Below, one piece after another: positions 1 to 6,700 of a stretch of DNA of 8,042 nt (the stretch's first letter is position 1; each line of letters begins with the position of its first letter). The translations under genes were made by a program, and so were the position numbers. Origin of the DNA: Bacteroides sp. (lineage in GTDB: Bacteria; Bacteroidota; Bacteroidia; Bacteroidales; Bacteroidaceae). The DNA lies in the NCBI GenBank assembly GCA_030151845.1, contig JASLCM010000198.1, positions 1 to 8,042 of the forward strand, in the 5' to 3' direction. The notes beneath the pieces are model-generated. The model searched no databases. It worked only from the letters and a program-made list of their open reading frames with translations, and had not been told where the DNA came from.

Positions 1-1
1 A

Positions 2-409
2 CAACAAATAGAATTTACTTTAAAAGCAAAAAGTAGAGGGTTCCACAGCATTACTGAGGAGGTAATAAACCATCTTCCGTCACTTCCACAAACGGGTTTA
101 CTCTCTCTGTTTATCAAACACACCTCTGCAGCTTTAACAATCAATGAAGATGCCGATCCTAGTGTTCTAGTGGATATGAACCAAATCTTTAATCGGCTTG
201 TAAAAGATGGGGAGTCGTACTACATACACACCCTAGAGGGAGAAGATGATATGTCTGCCCATGCCAAAACAACTCTAGTTGGAAGTAGTTTAACGATTCC
301 TATTACCCGTGGAAGATTAAACTTAGGAACTTGGCAAGGAATATACCTTTGTGAGTTTAGAGATTATGCACGAGGAAGAACCATTGTGGCTACTCTATTA
401 GGCACATAA
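2..409 (+). CDS. yjbQ: YjbQ/UPF0047 family protein, 5' end cut by window edge
   Basis: The open frame runs from the first bases of the window to TAA at 407-409, giving 135 visible residues. UPF0047 proteins are about 130-140 residues long, so only the start codon and perhaps one or a few codons are missing. The family signature is clear: HTSAALTINEDADP at visible residues 40-53, EGEDDMSAHAK at 79-89, the SLTIP strand at 96-100, and GTWQGIYLCEFRDY at 109-122. The His residues in the first two motifs and the Glu-Phe-Arg near the end are the conserved polar positions. E. coli YjbQ has reported weak thiamine-phosphate synthase activity, but the physiological role of the family is unsettled, so that function should not be taken as established here. 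The internal ATG at 170 is only Met-59 of the visible protein and would remove half the fold, so it is not the start. A terminator hairpin follows directly after the stop. Confidence 0.95.
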   Translation, partial: QQIEFTLKAKSRGFHSITEEVINHLPSLPQTGLLSLFIKHTSAALTINEDADPSVLVDMNQIFNRLVKDGESYYIHTLEGEDDMSAHAKTTLVGSSLTIPITRGRLNLGTWQGIYLCEFRDYARGRTIVATLLGT

Positions 410-411
410 AA

Positions 412-444
412 AAAGCTACTTAAACCATTCGTTCAAGTAGCTTT
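412..444. terminator. Bidirectional intrinsic terminator between convergent genes
   Basis: AAAGCTACTT (412-421) pairs perfectly with AAGTAGCTTT (435-444), a 10-bp stem with a 13-base loop. Read on the minus strand, the stem ends in seven consecutive T, a strong terminator for the PAP2 gene. On the plus strand the tail is weaker (T-rich but interrupted, 442-457) and would serve yjbQ, whose stop codon ends two bases before the stem. Confidence 0.8.
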
Positions 445-464
445 ATAATTCTTATTTTAAAGCT

Positions 465-1154
465 TTACCTTAAGTAGAGAATCAAGTACTGACTAAATAG
501 AGAAAAGCTAAAGACATAAATAATAATCGTTGTAGCAATTACCTCTCCCCGATTATTTGAATAGACAGTATAATTCGCCACACCTTCTCCTTTAATCCAT
601 TTTTTGTAAACTTTGCATAGAACAAAATAGACTAAAAGGCCGATAATCGTTCCAGCTACTGCCCCTGCTACCACATCGGAGATAAAGTGTACTCCAATAT
701 AGACACGGGAATACCCCATTAAAAAGGCCCATATAAAGATCGTTATGGTAAAAAACTTCTTGCGAAAAAGCAATGCGGTTAATGTAGCAAAACCAAAAGC
801 ATTCGTAGCATGCCCAGATATGAAGCCATAATTTCCTCCTGTATATCCAAACAGAGTCCTTACTTCATCCATAAAAAGGGGATGATGCGTTGGCCTAAAG
901 CGGGTAAATAGAGGTTTACAGAGATGAGATGAAAACTGGTCGCACAATAACACCACCAAACCTATTGCCAATAATACCCCCAACCATTGCTTATAGTTAA
1001 TTTTATAGACTAAGGCAAACACAACAATTAAAATAAGGGGAATCCAAACAGATTTTCCTGTAAACAACCACATCATTCGATCTAGAAAATCGGTATGCGT
1101 GTGGTTTATATACAAAAAAAGATCACGCTCCCACAAAAGAACTTGTTCTAACAT
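465..1154 (-). CDS. PAP2-family membrane phosphatase (lipid or isoprenoid phosphate phosphatase)
   Basis: This 229-residue integral membrane protein has all three PAP2 catalytic motifs. KPLFTRFRP at residues 80-88 fits K-x6-RP. FISGHATN at 111-118 carries SGH with the general acid His-115. SRVYIGVHFISD at 149-160 fits SR-x5-H-x3-D with the nucleophile His-156 and Asp-160. Hydrophobic segments near 36-52, 56-73, 116-130, 134-152, 158-180 and 205-227 suggest about six membrane helices, with the active site on the periplasmic face as usual in the family. Known bacterial members dephosphorylate undecaprenyl diphosphate, phosphatidylglycerol phosphate or lipid A (PgpB, LpxE, LpxF types); the sequence alone does not decide which. 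The last segment (185-229), a charged loop plus one more helix, lies beyond the catalytic core. The gene is divergent from a two-component system and may be under its control (inference). A TAGATTTG promoter element precedes the start and no Shine-Dalgarno sequence is seen. Confidence 0.93.
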   Translation of the reverse strand: MLEQVLLWERDLFLYINHTHTDFLDRMMWLFTGKSVWIPLILIVVFALVYKINYKQWLGVLLAIGLVVLLCDQFSSHLCKPLFTRFRPTHHPLFMDEVRTLFGYTGGNYGFISGHATNAFGFATLTALLFRKKFFTITIFIWAFLMGYSRVYIGVHFISDVVAGAVAGTIIGLLVYFVLCKVYKKWIKGEGVANYTVYSNNRGEVIATTIIIYVFSFSLFSQYLILYLR

Positions 1155-1174
1155 AGCATATTAATTTTCGGGAG

Positions 1175-1182
1175 CAAATCTA
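1175..1182 (-). promoter_or_regulatory. Bacteroidota -7 element for the PAP2 gene
   Basis: CAAATCTA on the plus strand reads TAGATTTG on the minus strand, a perfect match to TAnnTTTG. It leaves 20 bases to the ATG at 1154, so the leader would be short. No clear TTTG -33 element is seen at the usual distance; the nearest is TTTC about 19 bases upstream. Confidence 0.6.
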
Positions 1183-1226
1183 ACGGGCAATTTTGAAGAA
1201 ATTCTGTTTTTTACATCGAAGTACAA

Positions 1227-1234
1227 TATATTTG
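1227..1234 (+). promoter_or_regulatory. Possible second -7 element upstream of the response regulator gene
   Basis: TATATTTG is a perfect TAnnTTTG match 60 bases before the response regulator start. It could be a second, upstream promoter, but the element at 1264-1271 is closer. In AT-rich spacer one extra match could arise by chance, and there is no -33 partner beyond a T-run at 1207-1212. Confidence 0.3.
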
Positions 1235-1263
1235 TTCAATTTTACTATATTAAATACATTAAC

Positions 1264-1271
1264 TATCTTTG
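1264..1271 (+). promoter_or_regulatory. Bacteroidota -7 element for the two-component operon
   Basis: TATCTTTG matches TAnnTTTG perfectly, with 23 bases between it and the ATG at 1295. This spacing resembles that of the PAP2 gene (20) and the aquaporin gene (25), which supports all three calls. The -33 region has only TTTT (1240-1243), 20 bases upstream, rather than TTTG. Confidence 0.6.
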
Positions 1272-1287
1272 AGTAAAGATTCATATC

Positions 1288-1294
1288 AAGGAGG
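1288..1294 (+). promoter_or_regulatory. AAGGAGG directly touching the response regulator start codon
   Basis: A perfect Shine-Dalgarno core, AAGGAGG, ends at the base just before the ATG at 1295. With zero spacing it cannot place a ribosome on this ATG in the standard way, which needs several bases between. Bacteroidota generally do not rely on Shine-Dalgarno pairing. The start is still preferred because MKVLIIEDE is the canonical beginning of a receiver domain and no in-frame upstream start fits. Confidence 0.5.
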
Positions 1295-1972
1295 ATGAAG
1301 GTTTTAATAATAGAAGACGAACAAGAGTTATCGGATAGCATCGTAAGTTACCTGGCACAAGATCACTACCGTTGTGAACAGGCTTTCAACTACAATCAGG
1401 CCTTAGAAAAGATTGCTCTATATCAATACGACTGTATCTTACTTGACCTTACTCTTCCTGGTGGTGACGGACTCTCTATCCTAAGAGAGATAAAACAGAG
1501 GAAATTAAAATCGGGTGTGATCATCATCTCTGCTAGAGACTCCATTAATGATAAGGTTGAAGGTTTAAAGATTGGTGCCGACGACTATCTAGCAAAGCCC
1601 TTTCACCTCTCTGAGTTAAGTATCCGTATTTATGCCCTTGTTCGACGTCAACAGTTCTCGAGCAATAACTTATTAGATGTTGGAGAATTATCAGTCAACC
1701 TGCTCACAAAACAGGTATTCATCCACAAGCAAGAGGTTGTACTAACCAAAAGCGAGTATGAACTTCTTCTCTTTCTTATAGGAAATAGAAACCGTGTGGT
1801 TTCCAAAAATGCCATTGCCGAGCACCTTTCGGGAGATATGGCTGATATGTTAAGCAACTTAGACTTCGTTTATGCACACATCAAAAACTTAAAGTCCAAG
1901 TTGAGCGAAAAAGGGTGTACCAACTGCATTAAAACAGTATATGGATTGGGCTATCAATGGATTGAAGGATGA
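1295..1972 (+). CDS. OmpR/PhoB-family response regulator
   Basis: This 225-residue two-domain transcription factor has a receiver domain at residues 1-118, with the acidic pair Glu-7/Asp-8, phosphoacceptor Asp-51 in LLDLTLPGGDG, the Ser-79 switch position in IIISA, and Lys-101 in the KPF motif. A winged-helix DNA-binding domain follows at about 125-225: SEYELLLFLIGNRNRVVSK, then a recognition-helix region around NLDFVYAHIKNLKSKL, ending in the wing strand IKTVYGLGYQW. Phosphorylation of Asp-51 by the partner kinase would promote dimerisation and DNA binding. Its stop codon overlaps the kinase start as ATGA, so the two are translationally coupled and are surely a cognate pair. Likely targets include its own promoter and the divergent PAP2 promoter 90 bases away, but this is inferred from layout. 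The start touches an AAGGAGG sequence. Confidence 0.96.
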   Translation: MKVLIIEDEQELSDSIVSYLAQDHYRCEQAFNYNQALEKIALYQYDCILLDLTLPGGDGLSILREIKQRKLKSGVIIISARDSINDKVEGLKIGADDYLAKPFHLSELSIRIYALVRRQQFSSNNLLDVGELSVNLLTKQVFIHKQEVVLTKSEYELLLFLIGNRNRVVSKNAIAEHLSGDMADMLSNLDFVYAHIKNLKSKLSEKGCTNCIKTVYGLGYQWIEG

Positions 1973-3237
1973 GAACACTATTTAGCAAAAACCTAACTCA
2001 GTTTATAGGAGCCTCTTTGGTTGTACTACTAATCACCTCTCCTCTCTTTTTCTTCATCATGAAGATTTTTTACACCCAAGATTTAGATGAGTTAATTCTC
2101 TATCGAACGGAGAAGTTTATTGAGCAGAGACTTCCCCACTTTAAAGAGGCCGATATCTACTCTTGGAATGAGAACAATGAGTATTCACAAATCATAACCT
2201 ATGATGAATCACTTCCTCTTAATAACATTACAGAGGAAGAACAGTATGCTCCTTATGAAGGCCACACCATCGACTTCAGAGTTCACTACAGACCTATTCT
2301 AGTAGAAGGCAAACCTTATGTCTTCGTCTCAAAAGTGGCAATGATTGAAAACCATGATCTCATTGGAACCATCATTGTTCAGCAACTTGTTCTTGCACTC
2401 TTTTTACTCACAACACTTACAGTGGTTCAACAACGATTAACTCGTAAGCTCTGGAATCCTTTTTATCACACGCTCAAGCGAATAAAGGAATTTAGCTTAG
2501 AAGATGAGGAGGAGGTTGCATTACCGCAGACTAAAATTAAAGAGTTTACCCAACTCAACGAGAATGTGAGTCAGCTGCTTACCCGAAACATCAAAATATA
2601 CAAAGAGCAAAAAGAGTTCATAGAGAATGCCTCACATGAACTACAAACACCACTTGCAGTTTTCCAGTCGCAGCTGGATCTGTTCCTACAACTACCCAAC
2701 TTATCGGAGGAGCAGCTCAAATTAATAGACTCACTCTACAGTACAGCCTCTCGCCTGAGAAGATTAAACAAAGACCTTCTTTTTTTGGCCAAGATCGATA
2801 ATGAGCAATTTACCGACACCGAACAACTTCAAGTCGACGAACTTGTAACGAAACAACTTGATCTACTCACACCCCTTATTCAAGGCAATAACATTGAAGT
2901 AAGTGCTTCTATAAAACGTTGCTCGTTAAAAGCAAACCTCATTCTTACAGAGAGTCTAATAAGTAATTTGCTTATTAATGCAATAAAACATAACTATACA
3001 GGGGGAACTATCCAGGTCACTCTTAAAGAGAGACAACTCACTGTTGTTAACACCAGTGAAGTCCCCCCTCTTGCAATGGATAAAATAGCCAAGAGATTTT
3101 ATAGATCGGGAACCACTGCTAGTGGTAGTGGTTTGGGTTTTCCTATTATGCTTAAGATTTGCAAACTTCATCACTGGAAACTAAACTATAACTTTACAGC
3201 GGGCAGGCACAACTTCTCTATTTCCTTTTCTGAGTAA
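1969..3237 (+). CDS. Two-component sensor histidine kinase
   Basis: This 422-residue membrane kinase is joined to the response regulator by a 4-base ATGA overlap. A first membrane helix lies at about 12-34, a short extracytoplasmic sensor region of roughly 97 residues follows, and a second helix lies at about 132-154. A linker with the LWNPFYHTLKRIKEF stretch (161-175) leads to the dimerisation domain, where the phosphorylated His-223 sits in ASHELQTPLA. The ATPase domain shows an N box at 332-342 (SNLLINAIKHN, with Asn-337) and a G2-type lid GSGLGF at 386-391. The G1 box is unusual: where most kinases have DxGxGI, this one reads VVNTSEVPPL at 359-368, with Asn-361 in place of Asp. I recall this NTG-like variant from other Bacteroidota kinases, so the protein is probably active. 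No ligand can be read from the sensor region, which is moderately acidic. Confidence 0.95.
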   Translation: MRTLFSKNLTQFIGASLVVLLITSPLFFFIMKIFYTQDLDELILYRTEKFIEQRLPHFKEADIYSWNENNEYSQIITYDESLPLNNITEEEQYAPYEGHTIDFRVHYRPILVEGKPYVFVSKVAMIENHDLIGTIIVQQLVLALFLLTTLTVVQQRLTRKLWNPFYHTLKRIKEFSLEDEEEVALPQTKIKEFTQLNENVSQLLTRNIKIYKEQKEFIENASHELQTPLAVFQSQLDLFLQLPNLSEEQLKLIDSLYSTASRLRRLNKDLLFLAKIDNEQFTDTEQLQVDELVTKQLDLLTPLIQGNNIEVSASIKRCSLKANLILTESLISNLLINAIKHNYTGGTIQVTLKERQLTVVNTSEVPPLAMDKIAKRFYRSGTTASGSGLGFPIMLKICKLHHWKLNYNFTAGRHNFSISFSE

Positions 3238-3343
3238 AAACGTTTAAATCTATTGGCAGATTACCAAAACCTTATTCTTTTCACGAACAAAAAGGATTAA
3301 TCATTTGTTAATCAAGTAGGTATAACCCATTAAATCTATAGTT
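3238..3343 (+). other. Intergenic spacer between kinase and winged-helix gene
   Basis: This 106-base spacer has no clear terminator. AATCT (3247-3251) could pair with AGATT (3258-3262), but the stem is only 5 bp and no T-run follows directly, so read-through from the kinase gene is possible. No perfect TAnnTTTG is present; the nearest is ATCATTTG at 3300-3307, with two mismatches. The winged-helix gene may therefore be transcribed both with the operon and from a weak promoter of its own. Confidence 0.4.
3295..3313. repeat. Inverted repeat upstream of the winged-helix gene, possible operator
   Basis: GATTAA (3295-3300) and TTAATC (3308-3313) form a 6-bp inverted repeat with a 7-base spacer. 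The left half is also part of an 8-bp perfect palindrome, GATTAATC (3295-3302). It lies 30 bases before the ATG and overlaps the weak TTTG promoter candidate, the place expected for an autoregulatory operator of a small winged-helix protein. It is AT-rich and could be chance. Confidence 0.35.
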
Positions 3344-3559
3344 ATGAACAAGCAAACAATTGGTACAAATGCCGGAACAATTTGGAAACTCTTAAGTGGA
3401 AGGACCAAATGGAGTGTCGAATCTATTCACCAAGCTACTGCATTACCTATAGAAGAGATTTACCTTGCTCTTGGGTGGCTAGCTAGAGAAAACAAGATAG
3501 AGATGACTACGATAAATGACACTGCTTATTTTTATTTAAGTTTAGAACCATACTTCTAA
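3344..3559 (+). CDS. Small winged helix-turn-helix protein, DUF2582 type
   Basis: This 71-residue protein is the size of a single winged-helix domain and matches my recollection of the DUF2582 family (PF10771), common in Bacteroidota. Seen in order: an N-terminal helix with IGTNAGTIWKLLSG (6-19), the helix-turn-helix around WSVESIHQATALPIEEIYLALGWL (23-46), and a short wing from KIEMTTINDTAYFYL (51-65). The family hallmark is the alanine/leucine-rich ALGWLARE recognition region at 42-49. No enzymatic or sensor domain is attached, so it must act as a small DNA- or partner-binding protein; its target is unknown. It lies 106 bases after the kinase on the same strand and could be co-transcribed. 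An inverted repeat sits upstream. The ATG at 3344 gives the family's typical N terminus, and no Shine-Dalgarno sequence is seen. Confidence 0.88.
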   Translation: MNKQTIGTNAGTIWKLLSGRTKWSVESIHQATALPIEEIYLALGWLARENKIEMTTINDTAYFYLSLEPYF

Positions 3560-3604
3560 CTTCTTACGTAAAAGAGTTGAAAACTATCGGTTATCACCTT
3601 AAAG

Positions 3605-3630
3605 AGAGAGGGATTCTCTCTATACTTTTT
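3605..3630 (+). terminator. Probable terminator of the winged-helix gene
   Basis: AGAGAG (3605-3610) pairs with CTCTCT (3616-3621) around a 5-base loop, and five T follow at 3626-3630 after a 4-base gap. The stem is short, so this is a moderate to weak intrinsic terminator. It lies 45 bases past the stop. Confidence 0.45.
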
Positions 3631-3674
3631 GTGTGTTTTATTCAAGCAGGCAAATTCCATACTTTTATAAAACA

Positions 3675-3700
3675 AGAAAGCGTCCCTAGGGACGCTTTCT
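3675..3700 (-). terminator. Strong palindromic terminator of the tricorn-like protease gene
   Basis: The 26 bases are a perfect palindrome centred on CCCTAGGG, forming an up to 11-13 bp stem with a GC-rich core (GCGTCCC / GGGACGC). It begins 20 bases past the stop codon of the minus-strand gene, and on that strand a T-rich tail (TTGTTTTAT) follows. On the plus strand the tail is TTTCTCTATCT, so it can also stop transcription arriving from the winged-helix gene. Confidence 0.85.
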
Positions 3701-3719
3701 CTATCTATGATACAAAATA

Positions 3720-6700
3720 CTAGTTCTTAACTTCATGCTCTAAAAGATACTCTACAGCCTTCTCTAGCTGCTTATCTTCTCCCTCTAAAGTCGACTTAGG
3801 GTCATTGTAAACTTCAATATCGGGGAATAGTTCTAGGTTCTCCAAATAGTTTCCTCTCATATCCTTCACTCCTACCTCAGGTATACCAAACACAATTGAG
3901 GGATCTATCTGGGTTTCCCACCAAACAGCAGTCATTGTTCCTGGAACGGGAGCACCAATCAACTTACCAATCTTGAGCTCTTTATAAAGCCATGGAAAAC
4001 CATGTGCATTGGAATAGTTCGCCTCTGACATTAAGACAACCGATGGCTTTAACCACTTCGAGTAGGGATCACTACCAATATATTGCCCGCGTGGCTCATA
4101 ACGTTGATACTCTTTTCCACTTAACAGAGTAACAAGGTCGTCGTGTAACCATCCTCCTCCGTTAAATCGAGTATCAATAACTACAGCCTCTTTGTTTCGA
4201 GAGCGACCTAAAAGCTCAGCGTAAACCTCTCTGAAGCTATCACCATCCATTCCACGAATGTGTACATACCCCAGTTTACCTTCTGAGAGTCGGTCGACTT
4301 CTGCTCTACAACGATCTACCCATCGTTTATAAAGTAGTTCTCGCTGTGCACCATAAGAGATTGGTTTTACCCACTCTTCATACTCTTTATTTCCGTTTTT
4401 AAAAGTTAGCAGTACCTGCTCTGCAACCTTTCCTGCTAAAAGAGGGTAAAAATCCATACCTTCTTTGATCTCAACCCCATCTATTTTAGTAATTATAGAG
4501 CCTTCTCTGACTTTAGACTTAGCCTTTCCTAAAGGTCCAAGCTTTAAGATCTCTTTAATCTTCACCCCCTCACCTACATACTCATTGTCGTAAAAGACAC
4601 CTAAAGAGGCTGTTGGTCGGCTGCTCCCTCTGCCCGAGTATCTAGCCCCCGTATGTGAGGCGTTGAGCTCACCCAAGAACTCCGAGAGTAGTTCGGCAAA
4701 ATCATAGTTGTTGGTTACATGAGGTAGAAAACGTTGGTAAGCCTCTCGATAGCCTGCCCAGTCCACTCCATGTAATTCAGGATCATAAAATTTATCATCC
4801 ACTTGTTTCCAGATGTGTGAAAAAATATACTCTCTCTCCTCCATCGGACGATATTCAAATTGAGCATTAATAGCAATTGGTGTTTGTCCACCACTTGCCA
4901 TATTCACTTTTACAGGCATTCCCGACTTTAAAAGGTAGAGCGTAGATTCATCTTTACTAACTAGGAGTCCGGAGTACCCTACAGATTGAGCCAACACCTT
5001 ACTGGATCGATCTTCAAAATTATATACCCAGAGGTCATAGGTGTTTTCAAAACGTGTAATGTAATAAAGCTTATCTCTTTTATTCGTTAAGTAAGCATCT
5101 ACTAAATACGAAGAAGCTGGTGTTAATCGTACCGTCCAATCTTTGCGGTGCTCTAACTCAAATTTCAAAGGCTTAACCTTCTCTTTTTTCTTCTCTTTCT
5201 CCTTTTTATCGTCTGCTTTTTCTTCACTCTTCTCTTTCTCTTTTTTCTCCTTCTTATCTAATAAAGCAAACTCCTCTTGCTCCTCTTTGGTCTTGTTAAA
5301 ATCATCGTAAGCCTCTTGGTCAAAGAACATCAAGTAAGCATCGGTCTGCGCTCCCCAGCTGCCATGATTTCGGTAACCCGAGCGATCAGAAATCCACAAC
5401 ATCGCTTTCCCATCTTGGGTGAATCGAGGTGCACCATCACTGTATCCGCTTTCGGTTAAGTTAGTAAGTTCACCACTTCCATCCGCTTTCACTAAGGCCA
5501 CATCTATGTTGTTCCATCCTCCCACTCCAATATACTTAGTTACAATCCATTTGCTATCGGGCGACCATTTAAACCACTGGTCTCCATCGGCATAAGAGTA
5601 GTTGTATTTACCATCTAGAACCGTTCTACTCTTCTTGCTCTTTAAGTTTAGCACACGAATGGTTGTTCTATTTTCAAGAAAGGCAACCTCTTTCCCGTCT
5701 GGTGAGTATTGTGGCTCAAAAGAGGCAACTTCTCCTTTTGTAAGTTGCTCCTCCTCAAATCCTCCTTGCGCATAAACAAACGATTTATCCTCTTTTCGCT
5801 TTAAAGAGGTTTGGTAAATATTCCATACTCCATCTCTTTCAGAAGCATAGATAATAGAGCGTCCGTCTGGACTAAAAGAGACGTTCCTCTCTTGCTCTGA
5901 AGTGTTGGTTATTCGTTTGGTTGTTCCATACTCTATGGAGCTAACAAACACATCTCCTCTTAAAACAAAAGCGATCTCTTTCTCATCGGGAGAGAGGTCG
6001 AATTCACGAACACCCGACTTTAAGCTTAGAAATTCCACCTCTTTTTCTAAGTTATCGGCAACTACTGAAATTGAGACCTTTTGAGGTTCTTGCCCCTCCT
6101 TCATGGTATAGATCTCACCATCGTAGGCAAAACACAACACACCCTCCTTACTTGAGGATAGAAAGCGAACAGGATGTTCTTTAAAATGGGTAAGTTGTTG
6201 TTGGTTTCCTCCGTTTAAATCTCTTTTATGAACATTGAAAGAACCACTCTCTTCACTTAGGTAGTAGTAGCTATCTGCAGACTTCCACACAGGATTTCTC
6301 TCCTCGCCTCTAAAGGTAGATAGCTTGGTAAACTCTTTCTCTCCTGAAGAGAAATCGGCCATCCAAATGTCTCTTGCAATAGAAGATTGGTGATGCTTTC
6401 TCCATTCATCCTCATATCCCTTTTTGTTATGATACAACATCTTATTTCCATGTATAGAGATGTTTTCCATAGGAAGAGAGGCAAAAAGTGAGGGGCGTCC
6501 CCCTGTAACATTAACCTCATAAACTTGATCAAATACAGGAAACTGAGTATCCTTTACATCGGGCATAATGGATGCAGAAAATAAAATGTGATTGGTATCT
6601 TTAAACACAACAGGATACTCGTTAGCACTATGAGTGGTAAGTCGGGTTGGTGCCCCTCCAGTGGCCTCCATTACATAGAGATCAAAACCACCTTCTCGAT

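Noticed and set aside
170..409. A separate 79-residue protein starting at ATG 170
   Set aside because: The same frame is open from the left edge and upstream residues carry the conserved HTSAALTINE motif, so the ATG is internal to yjbQ.
6257..6532. 91-codon open frame within the protease gene on the same strand
   Set aside because: It overlaps conserved propeller coding sequence in another frame and resembles nothing known; no sign of a frameshift in the protease.
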